64,000 nt of DNA, from contig CAJTYW010000008.1 in NCBI GenBank assembly GCA_910583995.1, positions 10,007 through 74,006 on the forward strand, written 5' to 3'. Source of the stretch: an uncultured Christensenella sp. Its GTDB lineage: Bacteria; Bacillota; Clostridia; Christensenellales; UBA3700. A program made the position numbers and the translations under genes. Below the pieces are notes generated by a model, which saw only the letters and a program-made list of their open reading frames with translations, did no database searches and was not told the DNA's origin. Below, one piece after another: positions 7,884 to 15,911 of this stretch (position 1 is its first letter; the number at the start of each line of letters is the position of its first letter).

Positions 7884-9344
7884 ATGAAAAATAACTCAAC
7901 GAAAATCAGTGTGTTTGAAAAATTTTCGTTTGCCGTCGGAGAAATTTATGGCTCAGGCGGTGTTGCTATTTTATCACTATTATATCTTTGGTTTTTAGTA
8001 AACATTATTAAAATACCTGCAGGTGCAGCAGGCACAATAATAATGCTTGCAAGGTTTTGGGACGCTTTTACTGACCCTATTATGGGCAGTTTGTCGGATA
8101 ACACAAGAACAAAATGGGGCAGAAGAATACCTTATATTTTTGTATCTGGGTTATTGATAGTTGTAGCAGTATTTGTATTGTTTATGCCTATTCAAGGTTT
8201 TTCAAATCTTGCTGGCAAAATAGCGTATGTTGTATTTGCACATTTGTTTTATAGTACAATTTCTACGATATTTAATGTGCCGTATTTGTCGCTTACATCA
8301 GAGATAAGCGAAAATGTGAAAGAGCGTAATTCTATGAACTTTGCAAGACTTGCAATGGGAATGTTATCAACAGCAGTTTGTTATTTAATAATTTCCGCAT
8401 TGAAAGATATGTTAATTGTTGATGAAGTGACGGGTGTCGCTAAACTTACGGAAACGCAATTTGCTTTTGCTGTATCAGGAATATTTGCAGTTATGTTTGC
8501 TGTACCAATCTTGCTAACAGCACTATTTTGTAAGGAAAGAACACCGCTTCCAAACGAAAAATTGCGATTTTCATTCAAAAACATACTTGATACTTTCAAG
8601 TTAAAATGTTTTAGAAGATTGCTTCTTATGTATGTTTTTTCTTTTGTATGCAACGAGATAATAGCAAACATTATTATGATGTATGTTTTTAATGTTACAG
8701 GTGGCTCAAATATAAAAATTTTAGGTTTTTCTTTGTCTGCAATAGCAAATATGTCAATGCTTTTGGGTGCAGCACTTATTATGCCTGTATCCTTTACAAT
8801 GTTGCAAAAGAAGGTAGCAAAGCCGGTTATATTTATGTGTGGTATACCTATGTTCATAATTGGTGCAATCGGATTAGCTGCATTTCCTGCAACAACTAAT
8901 ATGCCTGCATTAGTAATTTTACCACTTGCAATTGCAGGTTTAGGTTTTGGTATGGCACAAATGATACCTTGGCTTGTATTTCCAGATGTTGTTGATGTTG
9001 CAGAGCTTAAATCAAATGACAGAAATCCAGGAGCATACAATAGTACAATGACTTTCTTTAAAAAATTTGCATCTGGTGTTGCAGTACTTATTGTCGGTTG
9101 GGTGTTACAAGGGTTTGGCTATGATGAACAACTTGGAACAAATGTATTGCAACCATATAGTGCAGTTTTGGGTATGAAATTGATTTTGGGAATCAGTATT
9201 CCAGTTTGTTTAATTGTTTCTTTTGTTGGTGCATATATGATAAAAATTACAACAAAAAAGAGTGAGCGAATTAGATATTTTGTTGAAAAACAAAGGGATA
9301 ATCAACTAAGCAATTTAAGCGAAGAAGAAAAGGCAGAATTGTAA
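7884..9344 (+). CDS. GPH-family sugar:cation symporter
   Basis: A 486-residue, 12-helix major facilitator of the glycoside-pentoside-hexuronide family. The hallmark loop after helix 2 is present: RFWDAFTDPIMGSLSDNT followed by KWGRRIPY. Members import glycosides, pentoses or hexuronides with a cation. The ribosome binding site is AAAAGGGG. The next gene follows after 23 bases, so the two are probably one operon. No glycosidase is next to it, only alkaline-phosphatase-fold genes, so the substrate stays open. Confidence 0.85.
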   Translation: MKNNSTKISVFEKFSFAVGEIYGSGGVAILSLLYLWFLVNIIKIPAGAAGTIIMLARFWDAFTDPIMGSLSDNTRTKWGRRIPYIFVSGLLIVVAVFVLFMPIQGFSNLAGKIAYVVFAHLFYSTISTIFNVPYLSLTSEISENVKERNSMNFARLAMGMLSTAVCYLIISALKDMLIVDEVTGVAKLTETQFAFAVSGIFAVMFAVPILLTALFCKERTPLPNEKLRFSFKNILDTFKLKCFRRLLLMYVFSFVCNEIIANIIMMYVFNVTGGSNIKILGFSLSAIANMSMLLGAALIMPVSFTMLQKKVAKPVIFMCGIPMFIIGAIGLAAFPATTNMPALVILPLAIAGLGFGMAQMIPWLVFPDVVDVAELKSNDRNPGAYNSTMTFFKKFASGVAVLIVGWVLQGFGYDEQLGTNVLQPYSAVLGMKLILGISIPVCLIVSFVGAYMIKITTKKSERIRYFVEKQRDNQLSNLSEEEKAEL

Positions 9345-9367
9345 GAGTTGAAAAAGGAGCTATTTTA

Positions 9368-10159
9368 ATGGAAAGATTTTCACTTGATAATATAACAAAA
9401 TCTTTGTGTAATGCAATCAAAATTGAGTCTCCAATTTATGCAAGGGAAAGTATAGGGATACTTGACGAGTTTGTTTTACAAAAGACTTGTGGTGAAGGCG
9501 TGGATAGAATTGTCGTTTTTAATCCTGATGCTGTAGGTGAGTGGATTGCTGAAAAGTATAAAAATATTTTAGCGGATATTTGGTCTTGTGATTTAAAAGT
9601 GAAAATGAAATCTGTTGTTCCGCCCAAAACACCAGTTTGTTTTGGCACTATTTATACGGGAGCAACCCCGCAAGAACACGGGATTCAACATTACGAAAAA
9701 AGAAAGATTGAGATAGATAGTTTTTTTGATGCTTTAGCAAGAGCTAATAAAAAAGGTTGTATTGTAACCGTTGCAAATCAAAGTATGGATATTTTGTTCC
9801 GTGATAGGGCTATTGATTATTATTGTTTGAATAACGATAAGGAAGTTGTTCAAAAAGCAGTACAATTGATAAATGAAAAAAATTATGACATTATCTGCGT
9901 GTATAATCAAGAATACGACGATATTATGCACCGAACTCACCCAAAATCATTGCTTGCAAAACGAGCTTTAAAACATTATAATCAAAGCTATAAGTTATTG
10001 TTGCAGGCAATAAAGCAATCTTATGTAAATGAAAAGACATTGTTTGCAACTATAACCGACCACGGCGTGCATAGAGAATGGTACTTGTTAGGTAATCACG
10101 GCAAAGATATTGATAAAGATATGAATATTACTCATTTTTACAATATAATTGAAAATTGA
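9368..10159 (+). CDS. Alkaline-phosphatase-superfamily hydrolase, cytosolic
   Basis: A 263-residue protein without signal peptide. Superfamily motifs appear in order: VVFNPDAVGEW with a metal-binding Asp, KTP as candidate nucleophile Thr, TGATPQEHGI matching the TGxxPxxHGI turn, YDDIMHRTHP, and TITDHG near residue 230. A further GNHGK follows. This set suggests an active two-metal phospho- or sulfoester hydrolase. It is translated right after the GPH transporter (ribosome binding site AAAAAGGAGC), hinting that it acts on an imported compound. The exact substrate is unknown. Confidence 0.7.
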   Translation: MERFSLDNITKSLCNAIKIESPIYARESIGILDEFVLQKTCGEGVDRIVVFNPDAVGEWIAEKYKNILADIWSCDLKVKMKSVVPPKTPVCFGTIYTGATPQEHGIQHYEKRKIEIDSFFDALARANKKGCIVTVANQSMDILFRDRAIDYYCLNNDKEVVQKAVQLINEKNYDIICVYNQEYDDIMHRTHPKSLLAKRALKHYNQSYKLLLQAIKQSYVNEKTLFATITDHGVHREWYLLGNHGKDIDKDMNITHFYNIIEN

Positions 10160-10163
10160 TAGC

Positions 10164-10197
10164 AAAAAGCACATAGATAGCTTCTATGTGCTTTTAA
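10164..10197. terminator. Bidirectional terminator between convergent genes
   Basis: A 13-bp perfect stem (AAAAGCACATAGA / TCTATGTGCTTTT) with a 5-base loop and A/T tails on both sides. It serves the plus-strand hydrolase and the minus-strand regulator operon. Confidence 0.85.
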
Positions 10198-10209
10198 TAT
10201 TTCATTTTT

Positions 10210-10653
10210 TTAAATTCTGCCAAGCAGTTTATCGATAGAACCACCAAGTTCATAAGCAATGTTGTAGATAACTTCAAATTGCGGTAGGTGACCTTTCTTC
10301 CACCAACTTAAGCTTGACTCATTGACTAAACCTTTTTTAGATAAAATGTAGTGATTCATAGCGTTTCGTGTAAGTAACTTTTGGTACTCAGGCATAAAGC
10401 TAGATATATTGTAACCACTTTTCATATTGCTGTAGCTAAACTCTTCGGTAAGCCCTGTAATGTAATCCATAGAACACTTAAAGTAATCGCAAATTTTAGT
10501 CATAGTCTCAGTTGTAGGAATGCTACCTAATAGGTAAGCTTTAATTCTTTTGTGGTCAACGCCTATCAATTTTGAAAATTTATAATTTGAAAGTTGTGTT
10601 TCACTTAGTAAATCGGAAAATATCTCTGTAAAATTATTAGTATCGTTTATCAT
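10210..10653 (-). CDS. Double helix-turn-helix (XRE-like) regulator, copy 1
   Basis: This 147-residue protein appears to hold two Cro/C1-type DNA-binding units in tandem. The first (residues 15-70) has YKFSKLIGVDHKRIKAYL and ends in SMDYITGLTEE. The second (about 100-147) has SLSWWKKGHLPQFEVIYNI and ends in SIDKLLGRI. Both endings match the S-DYL-GRTD tail typical of XRE domains. It is the last gene of a three-gene operon. Its last 43 residues are identical to copy 2, so the pair arose by recent duplication or gene conversion. Its target is unknown. Confidence 0.75.
   Translation of the reverse strand: MINDTNNFTEIFSDLLSETQLSNYKFSKLIGVDHKRIKAYLLGSIPTTETMTKICDYFKCSMDYITGLTEEFSYSNMKSGYNISSFMPEYQKLLTRNAMNHYILSKKGLVNESSLSWWKKGHLPQFEVIYNIAYELGGSIDKLLGRI
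10256..10343 (-). repeat. Near-identical 88-bp segment shared with 10719-10806
   Basis: The 3' part of XRE copy 1 matches the 3' part of copy 2 with about two differences in 88 bases, while their 5' halves have diverged. This points to a recent local gene conversion or duplication. Confidence 0.85.
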
Positions 10654-10672
10654 ATTTATTCCTTAAATCTTA

Positions 10673-11107
10673 TTAAATTCTTCCAAGTAACTTGTCAATA
10701 GAACCGCCTAATTCGTAGGCAATGTTGTAGATAACTTCAAATTGCGGTAGGTGACCTTTCTTCCACCAACTTAAACTTGACTCATTCACTAAACCTTTTT
10801 TAGATAGAGTGAAGTGATTAGTGTTGTTTTGATTAAGAAGTTTTTGGTATTCGGTAATAAAACAATCGAAATTGTATTCAGTTTTTATTGAAGTATAGTT
10901 AAATTCTTCAGTTAACCCCACTATGTAATCTATAGAACATTTAAAGAAATCGCATATTTTAATTATGGTTTGTGGTGTAGGTATACTGCCTAATAGATAG
11001 GCAGTTATTCTTTTGTGGTCAATACCAATTGTTTTGGCAAATTTGGATTTGGACAATTCGGTTTCATTAAATAAATCTGTAAAGATTTCAGTAAATTTAT
11101 TTATCAT
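10673..11107 (-). CDS. Double helix-turn-helix (XRE-like) regulator, copy 2
   Basis: A 144-residue paralogue of the downstream gene, with the same two-unit plan: SKFAKTIGIDHKRITAYL and SIDYIVGLTEE in the first unit, SLSWWKKGHLPQFEVIYNI and SIDKLLGRI in the second. The middle linker (residues 70-98) differs most between copies. It starts 11 bases inside the end of the upstream regulator, so translation is coupled. The 19-base gap to copy 1 supports co-transcription. I infer DNA-binding regulators, possibly acting on the divergent small genes at 11702 and 11977. Confidence 0.75.
   Translation of the reverse strand: MINKFTEIFTDLFNETELSKSKFAKTIGIDHKRITAYLLGSIPTPQTIIKICDFFKCSIDYIVGLTEEFNYTSIKTEYNFDCFITEYQKLLNQNNTNHFTLSKKGLVNESSLSWWKKGHLPQFEVIYNIAYELGGSIDKLLGRI
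10719..10806 (-). repeat. Near-identical 88-bp segment shared with 10256-10343
   Basis: Partner of the repeat in XRE copy 1; see that entry for the comparison. Confidence 0.85.
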
Positions 11108-11546
11108 AAATTATCTCCTTTTCATCAGTTCTACCTACGAGATAATCTAAAGAAATCTTAGAATATTGAGCAATTAGGTAGAGAGTTTCTAATCTTGGAA
11201 AAGATTGTTTGTTTTTCCATCGGGACAAATTTGTTCTAGCGATTTGACAATTTTTAAAAAATAAAACTTGTGATTTTTCGTTGGATATTATATTGTCTAA
11301 TCGATTAAAAAAAAGATTAACATCAGCGTCTTTTAAGTCCTGCGTCAACTTGATAGGACTTAATCCGGTAATGTAATCTAAAGAACATTTGAAAAAATTG
11401 CTTATTATAATCGCTCTATATATATCAGGAAAAAACTCCTTGTTGTAATATTTGTTGAGCCTTGCATTTGGTATTTGCAAGCATTTTTCTAGTTTTAAAC
11501 AATTTAAATTATTTTCTTTACATAAAATCTTTAGTTTAAAATCCAT
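11097..11546 (-). CDS. Double helix-turn-helix (XRE-like) regulator, divergent third copy
   Basis: First gene of the three-gene regulator operon, 149 residues. The first unit has LKLEKCLQIPNARLNKYY and ends in SLDYITGLSPIK. The second has CQIARTNLSRWKNKQSFP and ends in SLDYLVGRTDEKE, a textbook XRE tail. It is clearly of the same architecture but much more diverged from copies 1 and 2 than they are from each other. Three double-XRE proteins in a row is unusual. No membrane segment or enzymatic domain is visible. Confidence 0.75.
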   Translation of the reverse strand: MDFKLKILCKENNLNCLKLEKCLQIPNARLNKYYNKEFFPDIYRAIIISNFFKCSLDYITGLSPIKLTQDLKDADVNLFFNRLDNIISNEKSQVLFFKNCQIARTNLSRWKNKQSFPRLETLYLIAQYSKISLDYLVGRTDEKEIIYDK

Positions 11547-11611
11547 TTGACAAATTTCCTTAAAAAGTTGTTTGACTTAGATAAATTTTAGCAAAAATTG
11601 ACGCAAATATG

Positions 11612-11641
11612 TTGACATTGGGTATGATTAGAGATTACAAT
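11612..11641 (+). promoter_or_regulatory. Promoter for the small gene at 11702
   Basis: TTGACA, an 18-base spacer and TACAAT. Its start point lies downstream of the longer open frame beginning at 11609, which supports the short GTG start at 11702. Confidence 0.6.
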
Positions 11642-11701
11642 ATATTTATTCAACATAAATGCGACAGTTTTGATATGTTTTTGTTTAAAGGAGGTGAGTA
11701 T

Positions 11702-11878
11702 GTGGACTTTATAGGATTAATTTTTTTCGTAATTATCAGTGGCTTAAGACTTGAAATTTCAAATGAGTTTATTGTAAATGATAGAGAAATTATAGTTAAG
11801 TTTGCTGACGGAAAAAAGGCAAGAGTTTCATTAAAGATAAAAATTGATTCTCTTTTAAAAAAGCTAGAATTACATTAA
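11702..11878 (+). CDS. Small uncharacterised protein (58 residues)
   Basis: I do not recognise this protein. The GTG start is chosen because AGGAGGTGAGTAT sits seven bases upstream and a promoter lies at 11612. The N-terminal 13 residues (DFIGLIFFVIISG) are hydrophobic and could be a short membrane anchor. The remainder (IVNDREIIVKFADGKKARVS) looks like a small beta hairpin with a Lys-rich tail. It diverges from the triple-XRE operon, so it may be their regulated target. Confidence 0.55.
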   Translation: MDFIGLIFFVIISGLRLEISNEFIVNDREIIVKFADGKKARVSLKIKIDSLLKKLELH

Positions 11879-11976
11879 TTGTTTGGAAAAAGTGCTAATA
11901 CACAAATGAATAATAAAATACAAAAGAAGAAATTCTTAGGAATAGATTAATAAATAAATTTAGGAGTAATAAAGTT

Positions 11977-12198
11977 ATGGACAAATATGTCATAAATCAC
12001 GATTTTGGCTATGGTACAAGTGCAGATAATCATTTTGATAGTGCTATAAACAAATTGGAATTAAGGAATAAAAAAGATTTGGCAATTTATTTAAAAGATT
12101 TAATCATAAATCAGATGAATGATACAAATATTGATAATAATGTTATTAAAATTGCAGGGTATCCTGAAATTAGGCTAATTATTAAAGATAAAAAATAA
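11977..12198 (+). CDS. Small uncharacterised protein (73 residues)
   Basis: I do not recognise this protein. It starts at an ATG behind TTAGGAGTAAT and ends five bases before a strong terminator, which supports it as a real gene. It is hydrophilic, with a predicted helical middle (LELRNKKDLAIYLKDLIINQ) and a final beta-like stretch (IKIAGYPEIRLIIKDKK). There is no signal peptide or Cys. It is probably co-transcribed with the gene at 11702. Confidence 0.55.
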   Translation: MDKYVINHDFGYGTSADNHFDSAINKLELRNKKDLAIYLKDLIINQMNDTNIDNNVIKIAGYPEIRLIIKDKK

Positions 12199-12202
12199 AG
12201 AG

Positions 12203-12232
12203 AAAAATGACTGGTGTTGCCAGTCATTTTTA
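12203..12232 (+). terminator. Terminator after the small-gene pair
   Basis: The stem AAAAATGACTGG / CCAGTCATTTTT has a short loop and is followed by TATT. Confidence 0.9.
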
Positions 12233-12638
12233 TTATAGATATATTATTTATCTTTAATTATATTATATATATCATTATTAATTATCTAAAAGCTACATAA
12301 GTAATAGGTCAAAATAGTTATCAAATTCTGTAGATGGTTTAAAAAAATTTGTATTTAAAAAGTAGAGCATAAGATTAATTAATGCTTTTAAATGAAAAAC
12401 AAATTTTTTAATTAAAAATATAAAATCTGTCATAAAAGTTTTGTGCTAAATTAAGGAAAAAAGTATTTGTTAGTCAAAAACTTGCTAAGATTTTTGAGTT
12501 TTTTATGCAAAAATAAAAAATTTTTATAAAAAATGGGCGAAAATCACCCTAAAAATGCCGAAAAAACAAGGTTTTTGCAAAAATGACACACGCGGAAGGG
12601 TTGCGAGTTAAAAATATTGAAAAATCAAGGAAAAATGT
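12233..12638. other. AT-rich intergenic stretch, no gene seen
   Basis: About 400 bases rich in A and T runs. I see no credible coding frame, hairpin with T-run or repeat here. The ribosomal promoter begins at its right edge. Confidence 0.6.
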
Positions 12639-12667
12639 TTGACATAAGCTTTTTAATTGTATATAAT
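12639..12667 (+). promoter_or_regulatory. Consensus promoter of the S10-spc ribosomal operon
   Basis: A perfect sigma-A promoter: TTGACA, 17 bases, TATAAT. It is the strongest promoter in the window and fits a ribosomal protein operon. Confidence 0.92.
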
Positions 12668-12673
12668 GATAAG

Positions 12674-12842
12674 GCTGTTGAAATGGGAAGAAGCGGTAAG
12701 TTACCGTAATATACGGATAATTATCGTGGACAATGGTTCGACAATCGGGCGACTAACTCTTTAAGCGGATAGCAATATCTTACTTTAGAAGCAACAGTAC
12801 GAAACACACGGCAATGTGTAAAAAAACGAGTTAGGAAAACAG
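12674..12842 (+). promoter_or_regulatory. Structured 5' leader of the S10 operon
   Basis: An untranslated leader of about 180 bases. It contains a CCGT-AATAT-ACGG hairpin near 12704 and a domain closed by CTAACTC (12753) with GAGTTAG (12828), the latter about a dozen bases before AGGAGG. Inside is a CACA/TGTG hairpin. Ribosomal operons often carry protein-binding leaders for autoregulation; which protein binds here is inference only. Confidence 0.5.
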
Positions 12843-12855
12843 GAGGTCATTTAAA

Positions 12856-13164
12856 ATGGCAACACAAAAAATCAGAATTAAGTTAAAAGCTTACGACCAC
12901 AATCTTATTGATGTAGCAGCTGAGAAAATCGTTGATACAATCAAAAGACACAACACAAAGGTATCAGGACCTATTCCTCTACCTACAGAAAAAGAGATAG
13001 TAACAATTATCCGTTCTCCACACAAGTACAAAGATAGTAGAGAACAATTCGAGCTTAGAACTCACAAGCGTTTGATTGATATATTCAACCCTACTGCTCA
13101 AGCAGTTGATAGTTTAATGAAACTTGATTTGCCTGCAGGTGTTGATATTAACATCAAACTTTAA
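12856..13164 (+). CDS. rpsJ: 30S ribosomal protein S10 (NusE)
   Basis: First gene of the ribosomal cluster, 102 residues, the usual size. S10 sits in the head of the small subunit and also joins NusB in transcription antitermination. Motifs include IRIKLKAYDHNLID, VSGPIPLPTEKE and RTHKRLIDIFNPT, all strongly conserved. The ribosome binding site is AGGAGGTC. No rpsL-rpsG-fusA-tuf genes precede it here, unlike many Firmicutes. Confidence 0.98.
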   Translation: MATQKIRIKLKAYDHNLIDVAAEKIVDTIKRHNTKVSGPIPLPTEKEIVTIIRSPHKYKDSREQFELRTHKRLIDIFNPTAQAVDSLMKLDLPAGVDINIKL

Positions 13165-13200
13165 TAAATAGAGAAATAAATTTGGAGGTGAACTTTATCT

Positions 13201-13830
13201 ATGAATAAAGCAATCATTGGAAAGAAAGTTGGTATGAGCCAAGTATTCAACGAGGATGGCAAAGTTATTCCAGTAACAGTTGTGGAAGCAGGTCCATGTC
13301 CCGTTGTACAAAAGAAGACAGTAGAAAAAGATGGTTATGAAGCAATTCAAGTTGCTTTCGGAGCTATCAATGGCAAAAATGTAAACAAGCCTGTTGCAGG
13401 TCATTACAAGAAAGCCGGCGTTGAGCCAAAGAGAATTTTGAAAGAATTCAAATTTGATAACTGCGCTAGTTACGAAATCGGTAGTGTAATAAATGCAGAT
13501 ATTTTCGCAGTTGGCGACAGAGTAGATGTTTCAGGTACTTCTAAAGGTAAAGGTTTTAGCGGTACAATCAAAAGACACAATTTCCACATTGGTCCTATGG
13601 CACACGGTTCAGGATATCACAGAGGTGTTGGTTCTATGGGTTCTTGTTCTAGCCCATCAAGGGTTTTCAAAAACAAGAAAATGCCAGGTCAATATGGTAA
13701 TACAAAATGCACAGTTCAAAACTTGCAAATTGTAAAAGTAGATGCAGAACGTAATATTTTGCTAGTTAAGGGTGCTATCCCTGGTGCTAAGGGCGGAATC
13801 GTTATCGTTAAGCAATCTTGCAAAGGTTAA
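13201..13830 (+). CDS. rplC: 50S ribosomal protein L3
   Basis: 209 residues. L3 is an early assembly protein of the large subunit, reaching toward the peptidyl transferase centre. The signature KRHNFHIGPMAHGSGYHRG and MPGQYGN are present. It starts behind TTGGAGGTGAAC, 36 bases after rpsJ, and is followed 14 bases later by rplD. Confidence 0.98.
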   Translation: MNKAIIGKKVGMSQVFNEDGKVIPVTVVEAGPCPVVQKKTVEKDGYEAIQVAFGAINGKNVNKPVAGHYKKAGVEPKRILKEFKFDNCASYEIGSVINADIFAVGDRVDVSGTSKGKGFSGTIKRHNFHIGPMAHGSGYHRGVGSMGSCSSPSRVFKNKKMPGQYGNTKCTVQNLQIVKVDAERNILLVKGAIPGAKGGIVIVKQSCKG

Positions 13831-13844
13831 TGGAGGGCTTAAAA

Positions 13845-14465
13845 ATGGAAATGAAAGTTGTAAATAGCAGCGGTAAAAAAGTTGGTACAATCGAGTTAAA
13901 TGCTGCAGTTTTTGAGCAAGAGTACAATGAATCTCTTATCCACCAAGTTGTTGTAGCTCAACTAGCAAATAAAAGACAAGGTACAAAAAGTACATTGACT
14001 AGAGCTGAAGTTCGCGGAGGCGGTATCAAACCTTGGAGACAAAAAGGTACTGGTAGAGCAAGACAAGGTAGCATTCGTGCTCCACAATGGATTAAGGGTG
14101 GTGTAGTATTTGCACCAAAGCCAAGAGATTTCAGTCAAAAGATAAATCAAAAGATGAAAGTTGCTGCACTAAAGAGTGCATTGTCTCAAAAAGTTCGTGA
14201 TAATGAAATTACTATTATCAACGAAATCAAAGCTGAAAACGGCAAGACAAAAGAAATTGCAACAATTCTTAAAAATCTTAAAATGGAAAAGAGAGTACTT
14301 TTGGTTGTTGGTGAGCGTGACGAATTAGTAATCAGAGCTTGCCGCAATATTGAAAATGTAACACTAATCAACGCATCATTAATTAATGTTTATGACGTTG
14401 TTGCAAATGCAAATTGCATTATGACAAAAGATGCTGTTAATAAAATTGAGGAGGTGTACGCATAA
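13845..14465 (+). CDS. rplD: 50S ribosomal protein L4
   Basis: 206 residues from the ATG seven bases after GGAGGG; a second in-frame ATG two codons on is possible. L4 lines the peptide exit tunnel, and the tunnel loop is recognisable as KPWRQKGTGRARQGSIRAP. In other bacteria L4 can regulate its own operon, which is relevant to the structured leader upstream. The stop overlaps the rplW start (TAATG). Confidence 0.97.
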   Translation: MEMKVVNSSGKKVGTIELNAAVFEQEYNESLIHQVVVAQLANKRQGTKSTLTRAEVRGGGIKPWRQKGTGRARQGSIRAPQWIKGGVVFAPKPRDFSQKINQKMKVAALKSALSQKVRDNEITIINEIKAENGKTKEIATILKNLKMEKRVLLVVGERDELVIRACRNIENVTLINASLINVYDVVANANCIMTKDAVNKIEEVYA

Positions 14466-14755
14466 TGAACGCTTACGATATCATTATTAGCCCTATCTTA
14501 ACTGAAAAAAGTTATGAAGGCATTGAAGCTATGAAGTACACTTTTAAGGTGGACGTTAGAGCAACTAAAACTCAAATCAAAAAAGCTGTTGAAGAAATTT
14601 TTGGAGTTAAAGTTGCTAAAGTTAATACAGTAAATTATGATGGCAAAATCAAAAGAATGGGCAGAAGTGAAGGAAGAACACCATCTTTCAAAAAGGCTTA
14701 TGTTCAACTTACAGCAGATAGCAAACGCATCGAGTTCTTCGATAGTTTGGCTTAA
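14465..14755 (+). CDS. rplW: 50S ribosomal protein L23
   Basis: 96 residues. L23 sits at the tunnel exit and is a docking site for trigger factor and SRP. It has the conserved PILTEKSYEG start region and VNTVNYDGKIKRMGR in the middle. It is translationally coupled to rplD by a one-base overlap, and GAGGTG precedes its ATG. Confidence 0.97.
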   Translation: MNAYDIIISPILTEKSYEGIEAMKYTFKVDVRATKTQIKKAVEEIFGVKVAKVNTVNYDGKIKRMGRSEGRTPSFKKAYVQLTADSKRIEFFDSLA

Positions 14756-14773
14756 GAGCGGAGGTAATTAATA

Positions 14774-15601
14774 ATGGCTATTAAAAGATTTAAACCAACT
14801 TCTCCAGCCCGTCGTTTTATGAGTGTTTCTGCTTTTGACGAAATCACAAGCACTAAACCGGAGAGAAGTTTGCTTGAAACTCAAAGCAAATCAGGCGGTA
14901 GAAATAACAATGGTAGAATCACTGTCAGACATATCGGCGGTGGTAATAGACAAAAATACAGAATTATCGATTTCAAACGTAATAAAGATAATATTCCTGC
15001 AAAAGTTGCTGAAATTCAATATGACCCAAATCGTACAGCCAACATCGCATTACTACATTATGTAGATGGTAGCAAAGCTTATATCTTAGCTCCTGTTGGT
15101 TTGAACAAAGGCGATATGGTTATGAATGGTGCTAATGCAGAAATCAAAGTTGGTAACTGCTTACCAATCGAGAATATTCCAGTAGGTACTTTATTGCACA
15201 ATATCGAGTTGCACCCTGGCAAAGGCGGTCAAATCGCAAGAGCAGCAGGTCAAGCAGCACAACTTATGGCAAAAGAAAGTAAATATGCTATCTTAAGATT
15301 GCCATCTGGCGAAATGAGATATGTATTACTATCTTGCAGAGCAACAATCGGTCAAGTTGGTAACCTAGACCACGAAATCGTTAGCATCGGTAAAGCTGGT
15401 AGACATCGTCATATGGGTGTTAAGCCAACTGTCCGTGGTGTAGTAATGAATCCTTGTGACCACCCACACGGTGGTGGTGAGGGTAAGTCACCAATAGGTA
15501 TGCCTAGTCCAGTAACTCCTTGGGGTAAACCAGCTCTTGGATACAAGACTAGAAAGAAAAAGAACAGAACTAATAAGTTCATCATCAAGCGTGTGAACTA
15601 A
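14774..15601 (+). CDS. rplB: 50S ribosomal protein L2
   Basis: 275 residues. L2 is needed for subunit joining and peptidyl transferase activity. The C-terminal hallmark NPCDHPHGGGEGKSPIG holds the essential His; Cys takes a position more often Val. It follows rplW by 18 bases with ribosome binding site CGGAGG. Confidence 0.98.
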   Translation: MAIKRFKPTSPARRFMSVSAFDEITSTKPERSLLETQSKSGGRNNNGRITVRHIGGGNRQKYRIIDFKRNKDNIPAKVAEIQYDPNRTANIALLHYVDGSKAYILAPVGLNKGDMVMNGANAEIKVGNCLPIENIPVGTLLHNIELHPGKGGQIARAAGQAAQLMAKESKYAILRLPSGEMRYVLLSCRATIGQVGNLDHEIVSIGKAGRHRHMGVKPTVRGVVMNPCDHPHGGGEGKSPIGMPSPVTPWGKPALGYKTRKKKNRTNKFIIKRVN

Positions 15602-15615
15602 TTGGAGGGTATGAA

Positions 15616-15894
15616 ATGAGTAGGTCAGTTAAAAAAGGTCCTTTCGTAGAAGAAAGGCTTATCAATAGAGTAATTGCTATGAACAATGAGAATAAAAAGG
15701 CTGTTATCAAAACTTGGTCAAGGTCATCAACTATATTCCCTGAAATGGTAGGTCACACTATCGCTGTTCATGATGGTAGAAAACACGTTCCTGTATATAT
15801 TACAGAAGATATGGTAGGTTGCAAATTGGGCGAGTTCGCTCCAACTAGAACTTTTAAAGGTCACGCTGGTGGCAAGACTACCGGTGGTAGATAA
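15616..15894 (+). CDS. rpsS: 30S ribosomal protein S19
   Basis: 92 residues of a small-subunit head protein that contacts S13 and the A-site tRNA. It begins MSRSVKKGPFV and contains TWSRSSTIFPEMVGHTIAVH and FAPTRTFKGHA, all family hallmarks. The ribosome binding site is TTGGAGGG. Confidence 0.98.
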   Translation: MSRSVKKGPFVEERLINRVIAMNNENKKAVIKTWSRSSTIFPEMVGHTIAVHDGRKHVPVYITEDMVGCKLGEFAPTRTFKGHAGGKTTGGR

Positions 15895-15911
15895 TTGGGA
15901 GGTAATTTATA

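Noticed and set aside
8381..9040. 219-residue open frame on the minus strand
   Set aside because: Lies entirely antisense to the well-supported GPH transporter and has no ribosome binding site or family features.
11609..11701. Longer start for the small gene at 11702
   Set aside because: The promoter at 11612-11641 lies within it, and AGGAGG stands correctly before the GTG at 11702.
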